Of a stretch of DNA of 64,000 nt, positions 29,579-38,269 are shown piece after piece (position 1 is the first letter of the stretch; every line of letters begins with the position of its first letter). Location: NCBI GenBank assembly GCA_039090855.1, contig CM076999.1, positions 119,225,072 to 119,289,071 of the forward strand. Direction: 5' to 3'. The notes under the pieces are model-generated. The model ran no database searches. It saw only the letters and a list, made by a program, of their open reading frames with translations, and was not told where the DNA came from. A program made the position numbers and the translations under genes. This stretch comes from Macrothele yani (lineage: Eukaryota > Arthropoda > Arachnida > Araneae > Macrothelidae).

Positions 29579-32419
29579 GATGCTGACCTTGGCTACCTAC
29601 AACGGACGCTCCCTATCTTCTGATTCAAGGCTTCTTGAATTGGAAGAGGAACTACAAAGGATCAAGTGGGACATCGTCGGGCTAAGTGAGGTAAGGAGAA
29701 AAGGAGAAGATCTCATTGAACTGAAAAGTGGACATCTCTTCTATTATCGTGGGACAGATACTGGCAGAACTAGTGGTGTTGGATTTATAATAAACAAGAA
29801 ACTGAAGGATAAAGTGGTAGAAGTTGAAAGTTCCTCTGACAGAGCTGCACGACTCGTTATCCAACTATCGAGAAGATACCAGGCTCAGATTATTCAAACT
29901 TATGCACCCACCACAAGTCATCCTGAAGAAGAAATTGAAGAATTTTATGAGGAAATTCGTCATCTAAATAATAAAGGTAAGCAGCACTTGAAGATAATTA
30001 TGGGAGATTTCAATGCAAAAATAGGGCACCGGCAACAGAATGAAACTTCAGTAGGTAAATTCGGTCACGGCAACAGAAACCAGCGTGGAAATACTCTCGT
30101 TGAGTTTGCAGAGGCAGAAGGATTTTTCATCTTGAATTCATTTTTCAAGAAAAAGCCACACAGGAAATGGACATGGAGACATCCAATTGGGACGACAAGT
30201 GAAATTGATTTTATTATGTGTAACAAAAAATTCGTCATCGAAGACTGCAGTGTGCTGAACAAGTTCAACACAGGTAGTGACCATAGATTGGTGAGATGTA
30301 AGATGCACCTCAACACTAAACTGGAACGTGGCAAGCTCATAAGACAAACAAAATGTATTGACATAACCAACCTTAAAAAACACCATAATACTTTCAAGTT
30401 GGAACTGAAGAACAGATTCTCTGCTTTAGAAGGCCTAACATCGGAAGAAGTGGATATTTCGGAAGTTAACAGAAAAGTAACCAAAGCTCTTATGGAAACA
30501 GCGACAAAATTAGCTGGGTCTAAGAACAAGTTGCATGTAAACAAATTATCAGGAAAAACCAAAATGTTGATGCAAAAAAGAAGAGAGATGAGGACAACTA
30601 AAGAAGATGTGACTTCCAAAGTGGAATATATAGAGCTATGCAAGACAGCACGAAAAAGTATCACTGAAGACGTAAGGAAATTCAACTGTGAGCTAGTGAG
30701 GAAAGCAATTGAAAACAACCAAAGCCTAAAGATAGCAAAGGGACATCTCAGTAAGGGAAGAAAACAGATTATGGCTCTGAGAAAAGAAGATGGTTCTATA
30801 ACAAGAAATAGAGGCGAAATTTTGACAAGAGTGAAAGATTTCTACTCCAAATTATATGAAAGGGATGATACATGTACTCCAGACATCATGAAAGGTACCA
30901 GAGTTCTTCCAGTCCTCCCAGCAGAAGTTGCTCATGCAATCAAGAACATGAAGCGGGGGAAAGCTCCAGGAGAAGATGGAATTACTATAGACATCATACA
31001 AGAAGCAAGTGGAGAAATTGAAACAGTACTCGCCCAAATTTTCACTCGATGCCTTAATGAAGGGAAGATTCCTGAGGATTGGAACAATGCTACAATGATC
31101 CTGCTACATAAAAAAGGTGACATTGAGGATCTCAGGAACTACAGACCTATCAGCCTCCTATCAGTGGTTTATAAAATCTTCACTAAAGTTCTTTCACACC
31201 GCTTGAAGGTAACACTGGACATGGCTCAACCGAGAGAACAAGCTGGATTCAGGAGTGGCTACAGCACAATAGATCATATCCACGTACTGAGAGAACTAAT
31301 TGAAAGAGCGAGGGAATATGAACTTCCATTGTGCATGGCTTTTATCGATTATGAAAAAGCCTTTGATTCGGTGAAACCATCAGCAGTTACCACGGCTCTG
31401 AAATCCTGCGGTATTGAAGATGCATACATTAATATTATTAATAACATCTATGAAAATGTAAGTGCAAAGATTCGGCTGTTTGAAAATACAACACACATAA
31501 AAATTGGAAAGGTTGTGAGACAAGGTGACACCATATCTCCGAAGCTCTTTAATGCCACATTGGAAAATGTCTTTCAATCACTGAACTGGGAAAACAAAGG
31601 GATAAAGATTAATGGAGATTATCTAACCCACCTTCGTTTTGCTGATGACGTAGTCATTTTTGCAACTACCCCATCAGAGCTGCAGAGTATGATCCAGGAA
31701 CTTGCTGACAAGAGTAAAGAAGTGGGATTAAAAATGAACTTTCAGAAGACAAAAGTGATGTTCAATGCTTTTACAAGAAATGAAGATTTATCGATTGATG
31801 GAGAAAAACTGGAGATAACAGATACGTATGTTTATCTTGGACAGCAGATATCAAGTGAGGGTCACATTGATGAAGAAATTAATCGGCGTACAAAACTTGC
31901 CTGGAGAGCTTTTGGAAGAAACAGCATAATTTTCAAGAGCAATATGCCATTATGTCTTAAAAGAAAAGTGTTTGATCAATGCATCCTTCCAGTGCTTACG
32001 TATGGTGCAGAGACGTGGACCTTAACTAAAAGAGACATACAAAGGCTGCAGACAACTCAAAGAAGCATGCAGAGGTGCATGCTTGGTATAACCAGGAGAG
32101 ATAAGAAGAGGAACTCGTGGATCCGAAAAATGACGAGAGTGGAAGACATCATGATCAGAGTTAAATCCCTGAAATGGCAATGGGCTGGACATACTGCCAG
32201 AAGGACAGACCATAGATGGACAGCCGAAATTTTATATTGGATTCCAAGGGACAGGAAAAGACCCAGAAAAAGACCACATGGGAGATGGGTGGATGAAATT
32301 CGTAAATATGCGGGAGTGACATGGAGGAGACTGGCACAAGACAGACCGTTGTGGAGGAAACTTGGGGAGACCTTCGTCCAGCAGTGGATTGATAATGGTT
32401 GACAATGATGATGATGATG
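29579..32419 (+). mobile_element. RTE-type non-LTR retrotransposon with intact ORF
   Basis: Flanked by an exact 13-bp target duplication ATGGTCACTAATT (29566-29578 and 32420-32432). The 3' end is the (ATG)n tail GACAATGATGATGATGATG typical of RTE elements. The 5' end begins one base before the ORF start, so any 5' UTR is missing. Two other copies, both broken, lie at 44165-46477 and 53146-53747. Confidence 0.93.
29580..32402 (+). CDS. RTE ORF2: AP endonuclease and reverse transcriptase, uninterrupted
   Basis: 940 residues from the ATG at 29580 (MLTLATYNGRSLSSDSRLLE). The upstream TTG at 29577 is not needed. The endonuclease occupies about residues 1-230 with the key motifs YNGRS, LSEVRRKGE, IIMGDFNAKIG, SEIDFIM and GSDHRLVRC. 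The RT spans about 450-720 with KRGKAPGEDGITIDI, MILLHKKGD, NYRPISLLSVVYKI, QAGFRSGYSTIDHI, AFIDYEKAFDSV, VRQGDTISPKLF and the catalytic LRFADDVVIFA. The C-terminal domain (RRDKKRNSWIRKMTRVEDIM, WQWAGHTARR, RPHGRWVDEIRKYAG) is characteristic of RTE-like LINEs. All catalytic residues are present with no stop or shift, so it could encode active protein. Target-primed reverse transcription in the nucleus. Confidence 0.95.
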   Translation: MLTLATYNGRSLSSDSRLLELEEELQRIKWDIVGLSEVRRKGEDLIELKSGHLFYYRGTDTGRTSGVGFIINKKLKDKVVEVESSSDRAARLVIQLSRRYQAQIIQTYAPTTSHPEEEIEEFYEEIRHLNNKGKQHLKIIMGDFNAKIGHRQQNETSVGKFGHGNRNQRGNTLVEFAEAEGFFILNSFFKKKPHRKWTWRHPIGTTSEIDFIMCNKKFVIEDCSVLNKFNTGSDHRLVRCKMHLNTKLERGKLIRQTKCIDITNLKKHHNTFKLELKNRFSALEGLTSEEVDISEVNRKVTKALMETATKLAGSKNKLHVNKLSGKTKMLMQKRREMRTTKEDVTSKVEYIELCKTARKSITEDVRKFNCELVRKAIENNQSLKIAKGHLSKGRKQIMALRKEDGSITRNRGEILTRVKDFYSKLYERDDTCTPDIMKGTRVLPVLPAEVAHAIKNMKRGKAPGEDGITIDIIQEASGEIETVLAQIFTRCLNEGKIPEDWNNATMILLHKKGDIEDLRNYRPISLLSVVYKIFTKVLSHRLKVTLDMAQPREQAGFRSGYSTIDHIHVLRELIERAREYELPLCMAFIDYEKAFDSVKPSAVTTALKSCGIEDAYINIINNIYENVSAKIRLFENTTHIKIGKVVRQGDTISPKLFNATLENVFQSLNWENKGIKINGDYLTHLRFADDVVIFATTPSELQSMIQELADKSKEVGLKMNFQKTKVMFNAFTRNEDLSIDGEKLEITDTYVYLGQQISSEGHIDEEINRRTKLAWRAFGRNSIIFKSNMPLCLKRKVFDQCILPVLTYGAETWTLTKRDIQRLQTTQRSMQRCMLGITRRDKKRNSWIRKMTRVEDIMIRVKSLKWQWAGHTARRTDHRWTAEILYWIPRDRKRPRKRPHGRWVDEIRKYAGVTWRRLAQDRPLWRKLGETFVQQWIDNG

Positions 32420-32432
32420 ATGGTCACTAATT

Positions 32433-32966
32433 ATGATATTAACGCACAATGATGTAATAGTAATCCCTGTTAACTAAATCTACTGTCTCTAGGGATGTAC
32501 GTACAAACAAATAAATAAATCTTGCTAACAATTTCATCTGATTTCAACCGGTTCGTTTGGGTGGGCATTTTAAATGTCTCAATATGCATGCGCTCGCGTG
32601 ATATCCAGATTTTCAGGAAAATAATAGGCATTCCACAGCCGAACACTTATACTGTACTACTGGTTCAGATATGGGTAGTGTGTTTGCGCTGAGGTGCAGG
32701 TCCTGTCCATTCCTCTGCGACAGTTGCCTAAAATTAGGTCAGGCGAATTCTTGCAGCCTTAGATACACAGGGGAATCGTTAAAACAAAATTTGAGTAGCC
32801 ATTAATTGACAGCTCAAGTGCACAAACCGTTATAGTTGTCGAGTTAACTATCTGGTAGTTCAAAATGGTTTCTCGAATAAAGAGATTTTTTCCAAATATG
32901 TGTAATGTACATAACACAAGTTGGGATTACTGTTGAACCAAAGTTCGAAGGGAAACAACGTTTAAA
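32433..32966. other. Non-coding DNA, no gene seen
   Basis: Between the RTE target duplication and the mariner left end. No gene or element was recognised. Confidence 0.55.
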
Positions 32967-33060
32967 TACGAGGGCTATACTGAAATTAATGCGCAACAAT
33001 ATTTTAACAATTGTGAATTGTAATATTGAGGAAATAAGTACGACACTTTAATTTATTTTT

Positions 33061-33840
33061 CTATAAATCTAAGTTTTTTTTACACATTTTTCCCATCGTT
33101 GTGGCACTTTAAAGATACCCTAGCAGACGAACTCTGTTCCAGTTGCGCGAAGACTCCGACATACAGTTTGCTGTATTGCTTCCGTGCTCTGGAAGTGTTA
33201 ACCGCGCATCTGGTACTTTAGGTGTCCAAAAAGATGATAGTCGGAGAGAGCCACATCTGGACTGAACGCAAGGTGAGGCAAAAATTCCCGTTCGAATTTC
33301 TCGATGAAACGAGCAGAGTGAGGACTAGTGTTGTCGTGCTGAAACTTGACTTTCTTTCCTGGTCGTTTATCATTCAATGCACGGCGGAGCTTTTCTAATC
33401 TTTGGGCATAGCGAGCTGCATTTACGATTTTGTCCAGGCTCTAAACATCAACTTGAATGCACCCATCTGCGCCTAAAAGACCTCCCTATAACCTTTGCAG
33501 CCGACGGAATTGTCTAAAGCTTCTTCCTGGTTGGTGAATAGAGATAATGTCATTCCATGCTCTGACGTTTTGTTTCAGGTTCGAAATGGTGGAGCCCAAT
33601 TTTCGTCACCTGTCACAATACTGTGCAAAAAATCGACCCCTTCATTTCGATATCGCTCCAGCAGTTGTGACAAGTTGTTCTTTTGTGATCTTCTGTTAGT
33701 AAACGTGAGATACCGCTGGCTCAAATTTTCCGATATCCCAAGCTCCTAATCATTTCCTGAACTGCACTCTATCTTATGCCAAAGTTCGCAGCAATTTCCT
33801 TCACTGTAACACGTCGGTCATCACAACACTCTATCTTATG
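33061..33840 (-). pseudogene. Mariner transposase, second HTH to C-terminus (broken)
   Basis: Minus-strand pieces: RRVTVKEIAANFGI (second HTH) and ASGISRLLTEDHKR, then RNEGVDFLHSIVTGDENWAP with the first catalytic Asp, KKVKFQHDNTSPHSARFIEK with the second, and SPDVALSDYHLFGHLKYQMR with the third. This gives the D34D triad of mariner. Frames change several times and stops occur, for example at the start of HFQSTEAIQQTV after MRG. The SDYHLFG box assigns it to mariner rather than Tc1. Confidence 0.85.
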
Positions 33841-33852
33841 CCAAAGTTCGCA
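33768..33852 (-). repeat. Left part of the mariner-derived 62-bp satellite
   Basis: About 1.4 units, cut by the LINE insertion at 33852. The array continues at 36389. The 12-bp CCAAAGTTCGCA at 33841-33852 recurs as CCAAAGTTTGCA at 36389-36400, the LINE target duplication. Confidence 0.85.
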
Positions 33853-36388
33853 CCCCGCACGGGGATAACTGGTTTTCCAGTTATTTGGGGAGCGGCGCCC
33901 CACGGCTCGAGCTGACCTTGTGACTGGTCAACATCTGATGTCATGCCACAGCTTGATTTTTTCTTATTTTGGTGCTGTTGGTGTTTGCAGGGACGGCTGT
34001 TCATCCAGCTGTTGGGGAGTCGCGGCCCCACGATCCCGAGCTGGTCTTGTGTCTCGCTTTTTCGTTTTTATTTATTTTCTCCACTGGCTAGTTGCCTGTG
34101 TGGTATTCTCTACCTAATCGCTACCACGTTATGTACTAACACCCCGGTCTTGTGGTTTTGTTGCCCTCCACCACTAACTGATTTATATTAACCGCTCAGT
34201 TCGTAGGTTGCTGAGATTCCGTTTAGGTTCCCTGCCAGGATTTGTCTTCTTTAGATTTCTTTTTTCCTTTTAGCTGGTTTGGGTGCTAGACCTACCTGCA
34301 TGTTTGCCGCGTGCGGAGACCCGTGAGGCGGAAATGGGATGTCTGGCGGCTGAGGTCGCAGGAGACCGGTTAAGTGCCTCCTGTGTACCAACACTCCTCT
34401 TCGACCCCGGCTTCGCTGTAAACGGGAGGCTAGAGACTAACCCAACTCTAGTCAGAAGTCATGTACCAAGTTGTGTACAGGGCTTTAGCGGCTTTTTTGT
34501 CGTATGGCACGGCAGTGTGAGCCCGGGGGCTGTGGGATCATGCCAAAGGCGTTGGCATGACGGTACCCGGAGGCCGAAGTGTCCGCCGAGTGCGTGTGAT
34601 CACAGCCAACGGACTATATCTGCAACGTATAAGCTCCAGAACTGTGTCCAGCGTCATTTTCTTGGCTTGCAGACCTCCAGTTCTCCCTTGTAGGGCTCGG
34701 TGGTGGGTGGAGTAGTCTGCAGACGAAACTTCCTCCTTTTTTCCATGGGTAAAAACAAGAACAAAACCTCCAAATTTAAGTCACCTGAGAAAATGATAGT
34801 TGACAACGACTCTATTTCGTCTTCTCAACCTACCAAGTCTCATACCCTTAAACGGTCTTTAGACCTTGACCTGGACCAAGAATGTGGAACCTCTTCTTTG
34901 GCGGCTGTACCAGTCGCTCCGAAGCGTCGTCTCCCCTCAATTGCTGTGACTACGCATGCTACTCACTTGCTTGTAGAATCCATCGATCCGCATGAGAGAC
35001 TGTCCACCAGATCTCCCTTTTTCATTTCTAAAGCTTTGGACGCTGCGGTTGGCCCCTTGAAGTCTGTGAGGAAACTTCGCTCTGGGGACCTGCTTGTCCA
35101 AACTTGCAGTGCTTCTCAGAGTAACACTTTTCTGAACCTCACTAGTCTTCAAGGCATTCCTGTAAAAGTGACACCTCACCCGTTTCTTAACACCTCTCGG
35201 GGTGTTATTTCGGAGTTTGATCTCTTGCCATGCAGTGAAGACGAATTCGTGACTGAACTTGCTGATCAAGGTGTTATTGCTGCACGTCGTATGATGTTCC
35301 GGCGTGATGGTTCCATGATTAAGTCAAAAAATGTCATCTTGACTTTTAACTCCCCGAAAGTTCCGACCGAAATCAAGGCTGGCTACTTGGTCTGTGGAGT
35401 TCGCCCGTACATTCCCAGTCCTCTGCGCTGTTTCAGGTGCCAGAGGTACGGGCATTCACAACGTTTCTGTAAGAGTTCCGCTCGTTGCGCAAATTGTGGC
35501 TCCAGTGAACATGACGGGGAAGGTTGCACTTCTGCGGCCTGCTGTGTTAACTGCGGTGAGGCCCATGCAGCTTACTCCCGCAACTGTATGAAATGGAAGG
35601 ACGAGATGGCGATCCAGCGCCTCAAGACCCTGGAAGGCCTCTCGTACCCTGCTGCCAAGGCCAAGTTGGGTATACCCACCACCCGACAGCGTACTTTTGC
35701 CGCAGTAGTTCAGTCTCTGCCACAACCCGTGCAGCCCTTTGTTCCGCGCCCTGTAGCTCTCGCCGCCCTTGCCAAGCGATCTACAGCTGACCAAGCGACA
35801 CAGGTGTTTTTCCCCGAGCTCGAAATTTTTCGAATACCTGATTCTGGGCCTTCTCTTTTGCTGCCGACCGTCTCTTCCAGTTTCCAGCCGAAAGCCTGCA
35901 CGTGCGGAAGACCCGGCCCTCAATCCGCAAAGGTGTGCAGTGTCCATCCAACTGTCTCGGCCTCAGCGAGGTCCCCACCCTCAACCAACATTATAGAGGA
36001 ACATAGGGGGAGGAGAGTGACAGTTCGTCCCCAGCCTCAAACAGCATTGCAGAGGAACATGGGGGGAAGAGAGTGACAGTTCGTCCCCGCCCTCTGCCAG
36101 CATTGCAGAGGAGTGTGGGGGGAGGAGAGTGACTCATCCTTTGTGTAGTTGTGTTTAAAGGAAAAAAAAATTATAATTATAATAGTAAATTAATAAATTT
36201 TTATATAAACCTAATTAACTACCTTGTCTTCACAGCTTTCATCATACTCTTTTTCAACTTTTACCAAGCCTGTCTGCTCTTCATCATTTTCCACGCTTTT
36301 AAAAATCTGTGGCTGATAGTTCTTTGTCTGGCGCTCTTTGGCCAAACCTGGCCCTTGCGCCACTAAAATCCACTAACCAACCAACCAA
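33853..36388 (+). mobile_element. ORF1-only LINE derivative (half-LINE)
   Basis: The 5' end (CCCCGCACGGGGATAACTGG) and the 3' end (GGCGCTCTTTGGCCA...CTTGCGCCA, then CTAACCAACCAACC) match those of the LINE at 13885-19802, but only ORF1 lies between them, in 2.5 kb. ORF2 is entirely absent. A 12-bp target duplication (33841-33852 and 36389-36400, one mismatch) shows it inserted as this short form. It would need the ORF2 protein of a full-length relative. Confidence 0.85.
34745..36076 (+). CDS. LINE ORF1, CCHC nucleic-acid-binding protein (derivative copy)
   Basis: 443 residues from ATG at 34745 (MGKNKNKTSKFKSPEKM). Colinear with the ORF1 at 14677 but clearly diverged: SPFFISKALDAAVGPLKSVR, LRSGDLLVQTCSASQSNTFL, NVILTFNSPKVPTEIKAGYL. 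Three zinc knuckles are present: CFRCQRYGHSQRFC, CANCGSSEHDGEGC and CVNCGEAHAAYSRNC, the last with its His retained, unlike the other copy. The C-terminal part is Pro-rich, and the 3' end overlaps short direct repeats (GCATTGCAGAGGAACATGGG and variants, 36040-36130). The intact frame despite loss of ORF2 suggests a young insertion or selection in cis. Confidence 0.9.
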   Translation: MGKNKNKTSKFKSPEKMIVDNDSISSSQPTKSHTLKRSLDLDLDQECGTSSLAAVPVAPKRRLPSIAVTTHATHLLVESIDPHERLSTRSPFFISKALDAAVGPLKSVRKLRSGDLLVQTCSASQSNTFLNLTSLQGIPVKVTPHPFLNTSRGVISEFDLLPCSEDEFVTELADQGVIAARRMMFRRDGSMIKSKNVILTFNSPKVPTEIKAGYLVCGVRPYIPSPLRCFRCQRYGHSQRFCKSSARCANCGSSEHDGEGCTSAACCVNCGEAHAAYSRNCMKWKDEMAIQRLKTLEGLSYPAAKAKLGIPTTRQRTFAAVVQSLPQPVQPFVPRPVALAALAKRSTADQATQVFFPELEIFRIPDSGPSLLLPTVSSSFQPKACTCGRPGPQSAKVCSVHPTVSASARSPPSTNIIEEHRGRRVTVRPQPQTALQRNMGGRE

Positions 36389-37118
36389 CCAAAGTTTGCA
36401 GCAATTTCCTTCACTGTTACACGTCGGTCATCACAACACTCTATCTTATGCCAAAGTTCGCAGCAATATCCTTCAATGTAACACATCGGTCATCACAACA
36501 CTCTATCTTATGCCAAAGTTCGCAGCAATTTCCTTCACTGTTACACGTCGGTCATCACAACACTCTATCTTATGCCAAAGTTCGCAGCAATTTACTTCAC
36601 TGTAACACGTCGGTCATCACAACACTCTATCTTATGCCAAAGTTCGCAGCAATTTCCTTCACTGTAACACGTCGGTCATCACAACACTCTATCTTATGCC
36701 AAAGTTCGCAGCAATATCCTTCAATGTAACACATCGGTCATCACAACACTCTATCTTATGCCAAAGTTCGCAGCAATTTACTTCACTGTAACACGTCGGT
36801 CATCACAACACTCTATCTTATGCCAAAGTTCGCAGCAATTTCCTTCACTGTAACACGTCGGTCATCACAACACTCTATCTTATGCCAAAGTTCGCAGCAA
36901 TTTCCTTCACTGTTACACGTCGGTCATCACAACACTCTATCTTATGCCAAAGTTCGCAGCAATTTCCTTCACTGTAACACATCGGTCATCACAACACTCT
37001 ATCTTATGCCAAAGTTCGCAGCAATTTACTTCACTGTAACACGTCGGTCATCACAACACTCTATCTTATGCCAAAGTTCACAGCAATTTCCTTCACTGTA
37101 ACACGTCAGTCATCACAA
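36389..37118 (-). repeat. 62-bp satellite derived from mariner transposase
   Basis: About 11.7 tandem units of 62 bp (each with ACTCTATCTTATGCCAAAG; successive starts 62 bp apart from about 36436 to 37058). Read on the minus strand the unit is the mariner HTH segment CDDRRVTVKEIAANFGI, so the array arose inside the gene. Unit variants (TTTCC, ATATCC and TTTACTT types) recur at 186- and 248-bp spacing, which implies amplification of multi-unit blocks. Confidence 0.92.
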
Positions 37119-37119
37119 A

Positions 37120-37398
37120 TTAAGGCATCAACCCTGTCCTTGTTGTATTCCGCAGAGGCTGTTTGACGGCGACTGCTACGAGGCAGATCTTAATGTGTGT
37201 GAAACCGTTTTAAAACTGTATTTCACACCTTCTCACACTACTGGCACCTATACACGCATCTCCGTATGCACACTGAAATCTACGGTGAATATCGGCAGCC
37301 GGAATTTCCTGTTTCACTAGGAACTGAATCACAGTACGACTACGGAGAAGTGTATCACTGTCTGTGTCAGCCATTCTTTGTCGCGTCTGTTTGGTCAT
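37120..37398 (-). pseudogene. Mariner transposase N-terminus
   Basis: The minus-strand frame from 37398 reads MTKQTRQRMADTDSDTLLRS, then RTVIQFLVKQEIPAADIHRR and YGDACIGASSVRRCEIQF. This is the N-terminal HTH of a mariner transposase (the family has ...VIKFLxxEGxxxxxIHxRLxxVYGxxxxSxxxVxRW). A stop at 37210 ends the frame, and the protein continues in the satellite and at 33840-33061. Confidence 0.8.
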
Positions 37399-37516
37399 TT
37401 GACATTCATGGCCACAACGAGAGATGGCACTACCTGTCCATGAAATATCGTTCTCGAAATGCGTATTCTCCCTGTGTAATGCAGCTTTTCTTATTCTTTT
37501 CAGTACGACCTACGTA

Positions 37517-38269
37517 TAAGTAGTGGCCACTTCATTCATGAATATTGTGAAAGACAAAAATTTCGTAAATTAGTGTTCTCCAAAAGTCAAATTCTAATGC
37601 AGTAACTTACCAAAACATCAGTTTTTGAGCCCATTTAAGATCTGTCTTCCCAGAGTAAAAGAAACAAAAACGAAAATATGTAAACGGAAAAAGTAGACGG
37701 GCTATCCTAGGAGTGCAGTTAATTTTCCAGCGACGCCGCTTTTTGTTGAGCTTTAAGGCATACCATTACCTCTGCTATGACGTCCAGCGAGAAGAAAAGC
37801 AGTCACTGAGCATCACCAAAAGTCCTTCCTCTGCAGCAAAAAAAACAACAACAAATAGTAACCTCTTTTTTTTTTGTTTCCGTGTGCTATGTTTATTTAT
37901 TTTAATAATAAATTTATTTGGAACCGCAAATATCCCTTTCAATCAGCCTGGACATAAGCGTAATTTTTGCAGATAACATATTGAAAAGCATTCCCTCACG
38001 AAATTAGTAAAACACAATAGATTTAAACAATCAAGGAATTAATTAGTTCAATAAAGTGATCATTTTATAATTGAAAGATACGAATTAATACAGAAGAGAC
38101 GAAAATTTTGGGCTGTTGATTGGTTTTCAAATAAACATGATTTCAGTGAAAAGAAATATAGTGTTGTGTGAAGTTTAACACAAATATCTTCTAAAGGGTA
38201 TCGCTTTTATTTCCTAAAAAACTCTATGAAGTATGCAACTCACATCCGTCATTGACCAAACACCGGCGA
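37517..38269. other. Non-coding DNA, no gene seen
   Basis: AT-rich, with short homopolymers (T-run near 37866-37875). Nothing was recognised. Confidence 0.55.

Larger units (their letters stand above)
32969..37514 (-). mobile_element. Mariner-like transposon with internal satellite and nested LINE
   Basis: The ends TACGAGGGCTATACTGAAA (from 32967) and, on the other strand, TACGTAGGTCGTACTGAAA (from 37516) agree at 13 of 19 positions, each beginning with the TA target. The transposase is on the minus strand: N-terminus 37398 to about 37120, a tandemly expanded stretch 37118-36389, the LINE derivative 36388-33853, and the rest 33852-33061. Without the LINE and extra satellite units it would be about 1.3 kb, normal for mariner. 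Confidence 0.85.

Noticed and set aside
36309..37101. Repetitive open frames with MPKFAAISFTVTRRSSQHS units
   Set aside because: Antisense, out-of-frame reading of the mariner-derived satellite.
36391..37118. CRISPR array
   Set aside because: Units are contiguous 62-bp tandem repeats with no unique spacers, in a eukaryotic transposon.
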